Source of the DNA: Roseburia sp.
GTDB taxonomy: Bacteria > Bacillota > Clostridia > Lachnospirales > Lachnospiraceae
NCBI GenBank assembly: GCA_026168605.1
Contig: JAPFDX010000036.1
Coordinates: 1 to 58,368, forward strand
Length of the DNA stretch: 58,368 nucleotides
Direction: 5' to 3'
The notes under the pieces are model-generated. The model worked only from the letters and a program-made list of their open reading frames with translations, had not been told where the DNA came from and made no database searches. Each line of letters opens with the position of its first letter. The stretch's first letter is position 1. Shown piece by piece: positions 52,015 to 58,368 of the stretch. Both the position numbers and the translations under genes were made by a program.

Positions 52015-52530
52015 GTGGGCAAATTAAGCAACGCGATTGATGAAAGGACTGACCGGATCGGAGAACGGTTAAAGGACAAGGAAATCCGCATCCCAATCAA
52101 TCTGACTGCGGGAATCGTCTGTTTTTTGTTTGCGGTGGCGGTCTTGCTCATTATGCCGCAGCAGGTACAGGTTTCAGAAAAGGATGTGGTCAATGGAAGG
52201 GCGTTTCCGACACTCCTGATGACAGTGATGATACTGTGCAGCGTTTTGCTTGTGGCGAAAGAAGTTTATAAAATCATTAGGAAGCAGCCGTTGGAATGGA
52301 AGACCATTCAGATACTGACCGAGGTAAAAGCGCTTGTTATTTTTGGCATCTTGTTTTTTACATATTTTTTAAGTAAGGTGACGGGACTTTTCCTTGTGGG
52401 AGCGATTTTTTGCAGTCTTGGATTTCTTGTGTATTTCCGCTGTAAAAAACCTGTCTATTATGTGATTACTCTGATACTTGCAGTCGGCATCTGGGCAGTA
52501 TTTCGCTTTGTGTTAAATGTAGGATTTTAG
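52015..52530 (+). CDS. TctB-like small membrane subunit
   Basis: 171 residues from the GTG at 52015, eight bases after AAAGGAGG; the in-frame TTG at 51994 lies before that site and is rejected. It has four hydrophobic helices (LTAGIVCFLFAVAVLLIMP, FPTLLMTVMILCSVLLVA, ALVIFGILFFTYFLS, VYYVITLILAVGIWAVFRF), the topology of TctB, whose function in the transporter is supportive. Located between TctC and TctA as in the standard operon. Confidence 0.85.
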   Translation: MGKLSNAIDERTDRIGERLKDKEIRIPINLTAGIVCFLFAVAVLLIMPQQVQVSEKDVVNGRAFPTLLMTVMILCSVLLVAKEVYKIIRKQPLEWKTIQILTEVKALVIFGILFFTYFLSKVTGLFLVGAIFCSLGFLVYFRCKKPVYYVITLILAVGIWAVFRFVLNVGF

Positions 52531-52547
52531 AGAGGAGGACCGGATAG

Positions 52548-54041
52548 ATGATGAAATACCTTGTTCCGGCAGCCGGACTTCTTTTTACGCTGCAAAATAT
52601 TTTGTGGATTAATGCCGGAGTGTTTATTGGATCTATTTTTGCAGCGATTCCTGGATTGAGCGTGATCCTATGTGTGATTTTGTTTTTGCCGGTCACCTAT
52701 TCCATGCCGGCGATTCCGGGCATGATGTTCTTGCTCGGAATCTATTGTGCGGGAGGCTACGGAGGAAGTGTGTCTGCGATCCTCATCAATACGCCGGGCA
52801 CGCCGCACGCAGCGGCGACTATGTTGGACGGACATCCGCTTTCCCAGAAAGGACGCACAAAAGCAGCGTTAAAGATCGCGCTCTACGCTTCTGCGTTCGG
52901 CGGCGTATTCTCTGCGTTGATGCTGTTGTTTTTAGGACCGCAGGTGGCTAGGGTTGCGGCGCAGCTTGGAACGCCGGAATACTTTATGGTCTGTGTGTTT
53001 GGACTCACGATCATTGCCGGAGTATCCGGGAAGAGTATCGTCCGGGGATTGCTTTCCGCCTGCCTTGGTCTGTTTATCGCCTGCATCGGATCGGATCCCA
53101 TGACGAGCTATGACAGGTTTACTTTTGGAAACAGCAGACTGTATCTGGGAATGGATCTGGCGGTCTGCCTGATCGGACTGTTTGCGCTGGTGGAAGTTCT
53201 GGCGAAAGCGGAGAAGAGCCGGGGGGCGCTCCGGCTGGATACCGCCAAGATGGAGGATGACGGAAAGATCACAAAAGAGGAATATAAACGGATGGCAAGA
53301 CCAGTATTTCTGTCTTCGCTGATTGGTGTACTGGTGGGGATCATTCCGGGCACCGGTGCCTCCGAGGCTTCGTGGTTCAGTTATTCGCAGGCAAAGAATA
53401 TGTCAAAGAACCCGGAGGAGTTCGGGCATGGATCTGTCGAGGGAATCGCGGCGGCGGAATCCGCCAACAACGCAGTTACGGGAGCAACGCTGATACCGCT
53501 TTTGACGCTTGGAATTCCGGGAGACGGCACCGTAGCCATTATGCTCTCGGCACTTATGATCAACGGTTTAAATCCAGGGTTGAGCTTGTTTACGACGGAC
53601 GGCGATATTATGTATGCGATTATGCTTGGTCTGATCCTTGTCAATCTGTTTATGCTGTTGCAGGGAAAGTTTTTGACGAGTCTGTTTGCGAAGGTAGTGT
53701 CGATCCCGCAGGAGATTCTGACACCGATCATCGTGATTTTCTGTATGGCAGGAGCATATTCTGTAAATCAAAATTACTTTGACGTGGGAGTGGCGCTGGT
53801 ATTTGCGGTACTGGCATGGTTTTTACGGAAACTAGATCTGCCGGCGGTTCCGATTCTTCTGGGCATGGTACTCGGCAGCATGACGGAGACAAACTTCCGC
53901 AGGGCTCTGCTGATTTCCAATGGCAGCCCGACGATTTTCTTCAGCAGCGTATTTTGTTGGATCTTCGTGGCGCTGATCGTATTCGCAGTCGCGATGATTC
54001 TGCGTGGCAAGTGGAAAGAGCGCGAGAAGGCAAAACAGTAG
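52548..54041 (+). CDS. TctA-like large membrane subunit
   Basis: 497 residues with about eleven helices. The two TctA signature regions are present: GYGGSVSAILINTPGTPHAAATMLDG (as YGGSVSAILINTPGTP, then HAAATMLDG), and GIIPGTGASEASWFSYSQAK with the following AESANNAVTGATLIPLLTLGIPG (two blocks). This is the transport channel of a sodium- or proton-driven tricarboxylate-type uptake system. The substrate is unlikely to be plain citrate, since the neighbouring genes are for sulfate-ester hydrolysis. Confidence 0.92.
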   Translation: MMKYLVPAAGLLFTLQNILWINAGVFIGSIFAAIPGLSVILCVILFLPVTYSMPAIPGMMFLLGIYCAGGYGGSVSAILINTPGTPHAAATMLDGHPLSQKGRTKAALKIALYASAFGGVFSALMLLFLGPQVARVAAQLGTPEYFMVCVFGLTIIAGVSGKSIVRGLLSACLGLFIACIGSDPMTSYDRFTFGNSRLYLGMDLAVCLIGLFALVEVLAKAEKSRGALRLDTAKMEDDGKITKEEYKRMARPVFLSSLIGVLVGIIPGTGASEASWFSYSQAKNMSKNPEEFGHGSVEGIAAAESANNAVTGATLIPLLTLGIPGDGTVAIMLSALMINGLNPGLSLFTTDGDIMYAIMLGLILVNLFMLLQGKFLTSLFAKVVSIPQEILTPIIVIFCMAGAYSVNQNYFDVGVALVFAVLAWFLRKLDLPAVPILLGMVLGSMTETNFRRALLISNGSPTIFFSSVFCWIFVALIVFAVAMILRGKWKEREKAKQ

Positions 54042-54060
54042 CAGGAGAAGGAGAGATTTT

Positions 54061-55422
54061 ATGGCATACAATATTATTTTTTATTTTTCGGATCAGCAAA
54101 GGTGGGATACGTGCGGCTGCTATGGGCAGCCGCTGGACGTCACGCCGAATCTGGACAGACTGGCGAAGGAGGGGGTAAAATTTGACAATGCATTTTCTCC
54201 CCAGCCGGTGTGCGGTCCGTGCAGGGCATTGTTCCAGACTGGAAAATACCCGACAGAAACAGGCTGTTTCCGCAATAATATCATGCTTCCCCGGGATGTA
54301 AAAACACTGGCGAATTACATGGAAGAGGCGGGATACGAGACGGCGTATGTCGGCAAATGGCATCTTGCAAGCGACGGAGAACTGGAAAAGACTCCGGTGA
54401 TCGACCATACCGTTACCGCTGTGCCTCTGGAGTACAGAGGCGGATATACGGGATTCTGGCGTGCAGCCGACGTTCTGGAGTTTACCTCGCACGGTTATGA
54501 CGGATTTGTGTTCGATGAGAATAATCAGCGGATTGATTTTAAAGGTTACCGCGCGGACTGCATCAATGATTTTGCGCTGGAATACCTAGATCAGTATCAG
54601 TGGGAGAAGCCATTTTTTATGACGGTTTCCCAGATTGAGCCGCATCATCAGAACGATCATAATCACTATGAAGGACCGGAGGGGTCAAAGGAGAAATATG
54701 CCAACTTTGTCCTTCCGCATGATCTTGAAGTTTTGAAGGGAAATGCGGCGGCGGAATATCCCGATTATCTTGGGCAGTGCGCAAGTCTTGATGAAAATCT
54801 CGGAAGACTTGTTGACAAACTGAAAGAAAAAGGATTATATGAAAGTACGATCATTATCTACGCATCGGATCATGGATCGCATTTTAAGACGCGCAATACG
54901 GACAGTCACCTGAACGGTTACGATGATTATAAGAGAAGCGGACATGACGGCGCGCTTCATGTTCCGCTTGTGATTGCCGGTGGACCGTTCCGGGGAGGAA
55001 AAGAGGTTCGTGAGCTGGTGAGCACAGAGAGCCTTCCGAAGACGATCCTCGCGATGGCAGGTGTGGATATGCAGGATGCGATGATCGGAGAAAATCTGCT
55101 GGACGTTGTGGAAAAGAAGAATCCGCAGAGAGAAAACCAGGTGTTTGCACAGATTTCGGAGAGCCGGATCGGACGCGTGGTGCGCACCGAGGATTATCTC
55201 TATGGCGTCTATGCGCCGGGGATTAACGGCGGGGAGCAGGGAGCAGCAGAAATCTATGCGGATGATTATCTGTACGATCTGAAAAAAGATCCGTGGCAGC
55301 TTGAAAACGTTGTGTCAGATCCGGCCTATCAAAAGGCAAAGGAAGATCTGCGCAGCCGTCTTTTGGACTGGATCGCGCGTGCAGAGGGCAGTCGTCCGGA
55401 AATCGTGAACGAGAAAAAATAG
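54061..55422 (+). CDS. Type I formylglycine-dependent sulfatase, cytoplasmic
   Basis: 453 residues from the ATG at 54061 (AAGGAGAG site). The sulfatase signature C-x-P-x-R is CGPCR at 51-55, whose Cys51 must be converted to formylglycine; TGKYPTETG extends it. Metal ligands appear in SDQQ (10-13) and SDHGSH, and GKWHL is the next conserved block. There is no signal peptide, so it acts inside the cell. Genes for a TctABC-type importer precede it, so a small sulfated compound is probably taken up whole and then hydrolysed. The maturase for Cys51 is encoded at 56700. Confidence 0.92.
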   Translation: MAYNIIFYFSDQQRWDTCGCYGQPLDVTPNLDRLAKEGVKFDNAFSPQPVCGPCRALFQTGKYPTETGCFRNNIMLPRDVKTLANYMEEAGYETAYVGKWHLASDGELEKTPVIDHTVTAVPLEYRGGYTGFWRAADVLEFTSHGYDGFVFDENNQRIDFKGYRADCINDFALEYLDQYQWEKPFFMTVSQIEPHHQNDHNHYEGPEGSKEKYANFVLPHDLEVLKGNAAAEYPDYLGQCASLDENLGRLVDKLKEKGLYESTIIIYASDHGSHFKTRNTDSHLNGYDDYKRSGHDGALHVPLVIAGGPFRGGKEVRELVSTESLPKTILAMAGVDMQDAMIGENLLDVVEKKNPQRENQVFAQISESRIGRVVRTEDYLYGVYAPGINGGEQGAAEIYADDYLYDLKKDPWQLENVVSDPAYQKAKEDLRSRLLDWIARAEGSRPEIVNEKK

Positions 55423-55439
55423 AGAACATTGAAAGCGCA

Positions 55440-55470
55440 GAGCCGGATTTTAAATCCGGCTCGCGTTTTC
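55440..55470 (+). terminator. Terminator-like hairpin after the sulfatase gene
   Basis: GAGCCGGAT-TTTA-AATCCGGCTC folds into a perfect stem of about nine to ten pairs and is followed by GCGTTTTCTT. The regulator and maturase genes beyond it may thus be less expressed than the transporter genes. A second small hairpin (GGCTCGCGAAGCGTGCC) lies at about 55483-55499. Confidence 0.65.
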
Positions 55471-55542
55471 TTGGCATAAGAGTGGCTCGCGAAGCGTGCC
55501 GCTCGTTGTTATGCAGGAGAGCTTCGGAATGGAGAGGGTTGA

Positions 55543-56679
55543 ATGGAAGTTTTCAATCAAAAATGGGAGAAGGTATATCGCTGGGTTTTGGCGTACATTG
55601 ACCGGAATAAATTTTCGGGAAATTTAAAACTGCCGTCTGAAAATGATATTTGCCGTTATTTAAAGGTGAGCAGGGATACTGTGCGCTATGCGATGAAACA
55701 TCTGGAAGAAGAAGGTCTGATCCGCAGAGTGCGGGGAAGCGGGACGTATTTTAACAGAGACGTCAGTATATCCGCTGCCTTAGACAGTGGCAGAGCGGAT
55801 ATCAAGATCGGTCTGATCCTCCAGGGACAGGATGGAGATGCGGAGGCGGAGCTGATTCGTGGGGTTCGCAGCGTAATCCGGGACAGGCAGGTGGATCTGC
55901 GTATTTTTCTGACGGACAATAAGTTTGCAAATGAACGACGGTGTCTGCAGACTGTTATGCACCAGAACTTTCAGGGATTTATTGTGGACGGCGTAAAAGC
56001 CAGTATGGCAAGTCCGAACCTCGACTGTTATCAGGAGGTGCAGCGACGCGGCATTCCTTTGATTTTTTTCAATAACTATTATCAGAATCTGCACTGTGCT
56101 CGGGTTGGGGTCAATAATAACTCAAGTGCAAAGGAATTGATCCACCTCTTGGTTTCGGCGGGGCATCGTGAGATCGCAGGCATTTTTGTATATGATAATT
56201 ATCAGAGCGTGGAAAAGTTTCAGGGAATGTTTGCAGCCCTGCTTACACATGGAATTGAGTTTCGGGATGATTATATCAAATGGTGCATTTCAAATGAGGC
56301 GCATGACGAGAAGTTTGCGCGTTCTATTTGGAAGTTTTTAAAAAGCATACCCCGCGCGACCGCGATTGTCTGCTGCAATTACAGAATTTACCGTCTGGTG
56401 CGTCAGGTGCTGGAAGCGCAGGGAAAGCGCGTGCCGCAGGATTACTCGGTGGTCTGCTTTGATTATTCGGCGGAGGGGAAAGAGCAGGAGGGGATTACCT
56501 GCTCTGTCTATCAGGGATATACAATCGGTTGCCGTATGGCAGAACTTTTAATGCGAATGATAGAGAGGGAAGAGAGGGGGAATCGTGATTACTCGCTGAT
56601 CCTGCGCCCGGAGATTTATATTGGAAACTCCATTAAACAGATGGGGGAAAGAGATTTTACGCCGGAACAGCGGGGATGA
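55543..56679 (+). CDS. GntR-type/LacI-effector-domain regulator
   Basis: 378 residues. The first 70 form a GntR winged helix (KLPSENDICRYLKVSRDTVRYAM, here in two parts, then HLEEEGLIRRVRGSGTYF). Residues about 85-360 form a periplasmic-binding-like effector domain as in LacI or AraR (IKIGLILQGQDGDAEAELIRG, FIVDGVKASM, IPLIFFNNYYQN, DYSVVCFDYS). This hybrid plan is that of AraR-type repressors, which bind a small sugar-like molecule. It probably regulates this operon through the palindrome at 50965. Its stop overlaps the next in-frame region (ATGA at 56676). Confidence 0.87.
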   Translation: MEVFNQKWEKVYRWVLAYIDRNKFSGNLKLPSENDICRYLKVSRDTVRYAMKHLEEEGLIRRVRGSGTYFNRDVSISAALDSGRADIKIGLILQGQDGDAEAELIRGVRSVIRDRQVDLRIFLTDNKFANERRCLQTVMHQNFQGFIVDGVKASMASPNLDCYQEVQRRGIPLIFFNNYYQNLHCARVGVNNNSSAKELIHLLVSAGHREIAGIFVYDNYQSVEKFQGMFAALLTHGIEFRDDYIKWCISNEAHDEKFARSIWKFLKSIPRATAIVCCNYRIYRLVRQVLEAQGKRVPQDYSVVCFDYSAEGKEQEGITCSVYQGYTIGCRMAELLMRMIEREERGNRDYSLILRPEIYIGNSIKQMGERDFTPEQRG

Positions 56680-56699
56680 AAAGAAGGGAGAACAGTTGG

Positions 56700-57815
56700 A
56701 TGCAGCATATAAGCGTATTGATAAAACCGGCTTCTTCTGCCTGCAATATGAAGTGCGCCTACTGCTTTTATGAGGATGTGGCGAATAGCAGGGAGCAGGA
56801 GTTTCAGGGATTTCTGAGAGAAGAACAGATGGAGCAGGTCATCGTGGAGGCAATGAAACTGGCAGAGCGGTCCTGCTCGTTTTTATTTCAGGGAGGGGAG
56901 CCGACACTGGCGGGACTTTCCTTTTATGAGAGTGTGATCCGATTGCAGAAAAAACACCGGAAAGACGGGGTTTTGATTTATAATTCGATCCAGACGAACG
57001 GGTATCGCCTGACAGAAGATATGATCCGTTTTTTTGTGAGGGAGAGGTTTTTGATCGGGGTATCCCTGGACGGACCGGAACAGGTTCATGATCTTTACCG
57101 GACGGGCAGGAGCGGTGGGGGAACGTTTCGCGAGGTGATGGAAACGATCGCCCTGCTAAAGCGCTTCTGCGCCGACTATAATGTTTTGTGCGTGGTGACG
57201 GAAGAAAGCGCGAAAAAGGGACGTGAAATCTACCGGTTTTACCGTGAGCAGGGGTTTGGGTGGATGCAGTTTATCCCCTGCCTGGCGCCGCTTGACGGGG
57301 CGCCGGAGGGGGGCGGGTATGCGCCGTCGCCAACGACATACGGACGTTTTCTGACGGAGGTTTTCGACTGCTGGCTCGGGGATCTGAAACGGGGAGAGTT
57401 TGTGAGCATCCGCCATCTGGACAACTGGATGGCGATTCTTTTGGGCGGACAGCCGGCGTGCTGCGGGATGGTTGGTCGGTGTTCGATCCAGTTTGTCGTG
57501 GAGGGAGACGGGGGTGTATATCCCTGCGATTTTTATGTGTTGGACGAATGGCGGATGGGGACGGTGGGAGAGCAAAGTTTTGAAAGTATGTGCGAGGGAA
57601 CGGCGGCGCGGGAATTTCTGGAGGAATCGGCGAAGCTGCCGGAGGATTGCAGAACTTGCCGCTTCTATGTGCTGTGCAGGAATGGCTGCCGTAGGGAGCG
57701 CAGCGCGGGAAAAAACATTTACTGTGAATCTTACCGGATGTTTTTTTCAGCCAGGGAAAAGGAGTTGGAGCAGGCAGCGCTTCTTATCCAAAAGAAAGCA
57801 TTAAATTTGGTTTAA
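56700..57815 (+). CDS. Anaerobic sulfatase-maturating enzyme (radical SAM, SPASM)
   Basis: 371 residues from the ATG at 56700, nine bases after AAGGGAG; an ATG at 56676 overlaps the regulator stop and is possible. The radical SAM motif CNMKCAYC is at 15-22, FQGGEPTL binds SAM, and the SPASM region supplies the ligands for two more clusters (ACCGMVGRCS, VYPCDFYVLDEW, CRTCRFYVLCRNGC, CESYR). It oxidises the active-site Cys of sulfatases to formylglycine without oxygen. The sulfatase next door is the obvious client. Confidence 0.93.
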   Translation: MQHISVLIKPASSACNMKCAYCFYEDVANSREQEFQGFLREEQMEQVIVEAMKLAERSCSFLFQGGEPTLAGLSFYESVIRLQKKHRKDGVLIYNSIQTNGYRLTEDMIRFFVRERFLIGVSLDGPEQVHDLYRTGRSGGGTFREVMETIALLKRFCADYNVLCVVTEESAKKGREIYRFYREQGFGWMQFIPCLAPLDGAPEGGGYAPSPTTYGRFLTEVFDCWLGDLKRGEFVSIRHLDNWMAILLGGQPACCGMVGRCSIQFVVEGDGGVYPCDFYVLDEWRMGTVGEQSFESMCEGTAAREFLEESAKLPEDCRTCRFYVLCRNGCRRERSAGKNIYCESYRMFFSAREKELEQAALLIQKKALNLV

Positions 57816-57819
57816 ATCT

Positions 57820-57848
57820 TGACAAACTTCTACAAATCACGCATAGTG
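57820..57848 (+). promoter_or_regulatory. Vegetative promoter of the chemoreceptor gene
   Basis: TTGACA (57820-57825), a 17-base spacer and CATAGT (57843-57848). It begins five bases after the maturase stop and 45 bases before the chemoreceptor start. No SigD-type GCCGATAT is found here. Confidence 0.6.
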
Positions 57849-57893
57849 GTACTAAGATACTATGGTAAAGTTTTTGATACGAGGGTTTATGTT

Positions 57894-58368
57894 ATGAAAA
57901 ATAGTATGAAAAAAGTTTTGACTGTGAAGTTATCGTTTGTGCTTGGCGCATTTTTGATGACGCTGCTGTTTTCTCTTGGCGCACTGTTTGCGACCAGGGC
58001 TTCCATCCGAAAAATGAATGAAGCGGAGCAACTGCATACGAATGCCGTGGAGGCGGAGCGCGCACATTATGCGTGGGCGGAAGGTTTGTGTTCGGCGGTC
58101 GGGCTTGGAACAGAGTTTCAGGGGACGCTGGATTATAAATCATGTGCGCTTGGAAAATATCTTTATAGTGCGGAAGCCAGAACAAATCAGGAGGTGGCGG
58201 AACTGGTGGAGGAGATCATCCCGGTGCACCAGAGAGTCCATGAAACCGCCGGAACCATTGATTTTTCTGGGGGGGGGCAAAGAATCGGGAGAGATAGATT
58301 AAGAGAAGAACCCCCCTGGATTTGCCAGACTGGTTGCGCTTCTGGAGGTCGACATTGCGGGCAGAGAA
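57894..58368 (+). CDS. Chemoreceptor with CZB zinc-binding domain, partial and frame-disrupted
   Basis: The gene starts at the ATG at 57894 and runs out of the window. A membrane helix is at about 13-34. The CZB (chemoreceptor zinc-binding) signature follows: His58-x-x-Trp61, Cys84 in SCALGKYL, and His112 and His116 in PVHQRVHETAG. After residue 123 the frame stays open but looks wrong. The expected family ending GFARLVALLE reappears from base 58318 in another frame, one base off. Runs of nine G (58269-58277) and six C (58311-58316) lie between; removing one C restores that frame. Sequencing error near a contig end, or a real inactivating mutation, could explain it. Confidence 0.7.
   Translation, partial: MKNSMKKVLTVKLSFVLGAFLMTLLFSLGALFATRASIRKMNEAEQLHTNAVEAERAHYAWAEGLCSAVGLGTEFQGTLDYKSCALGKYLYSAEARTNQEVAELVEEIIPVHQRVHETAGTIDFSGGGQRIGRDRLREEPPWICQTGCASGGRHCGQR

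Overview
The window looks like a chromosomal segment of a motile, anaerobic Clostridia bacterium, most likely Lachnospiraceae. Pointers are the NADP-type glutamate dehydrogenase close to clostridial enzymes, DUF1846 next to xpt, the Crp/Fnr-ferredoxin pair, a group II ECF module, VanW, an anaerobic sulfatase maturase, strong AGGAGG-type ribosome binding sites and 4-bp ATGA gene overlaps. No rRNA, tRNA or CRISPR array was seen.

Region 1 (1-19.7 kb, AT-richer by eye) is a surface-glycan or flagellin-glycan island, all on the + strand. After the end of a CgeB-like glycosyltransferase comes a phosphocholine module: LicD transferase, LicA kinase, LicC cytidylyltransferase carrying a vestigial kinase piece, LicB permease, and a methyltransferase. 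A single-gene unit (small helical protein, own promoter and terminator) follows. Then comes a tightly packed 13.4-kb run that starts with a second LicD. It encodes PEP mutase fused to a cytidylyltransferase-like domain, phosphonopyruvate decarboxylase, a nucleotidyltransferase and an iron-type alcohol dehydrogenase. It also holds two GT2 enzymes, a radical SAM protein, a pyruvyltransferase-like protein, a WbqC-like protein, a GNAT, a TagF-like transferase and an SGNH-like protein. Read together, these predict synthesis of 2-hydroxyethylphosphonate, its activation with CTP and its attachment to a glycan. Two promoters matching the motility sigma factor (SigD/sigma-28) head the first two units, which hints that the decorated glycan belongs to flagella.

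Region 2 (19.7-21.9 kb) is the island edge: a truncated tyrosine recombinase, a MNT/HEPN toxin-antitoxin-like pair and a BlaI-like regulator.

Region 3 (22-50.7 kb, GC-richer) is ordinary core genome: a nitrilase-family amidase, TPP-riboswitch-controlled thiT, MarR, gdhA, DUF1846, xpt, Crp/Fnr with a divergent ferredoxin, SseB, YbaK, a TetR-MMPL-YhgE export operon, a MntP-like protein, a B12-type radical SAM protein, an exonuclease, VanW, AIR synthase, Lrp plus aminotransferase, TrmL, the ECF energy module ecfA1-ecfA2-ecfT, and truA. A 276-bp element with long inverted repeats and a hairpin-rich core (30658-30933) lies between the ferredoxin and sseB genes.

Region 4 (50.7-57.8 kb) is a catabolic operon: tripartite tricarboxylate-type transporter (TctC, TctB, TctA), a cytoplasmic type I sulfatase, a GntR/LacI-hybrid regulator and the anaerobic sulfatase maturase, with a palindromic operator at the front. 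The window ends in a chemoreceptor with a CZB zinc-binding domain whose reading frame appears broken close to the window edge.
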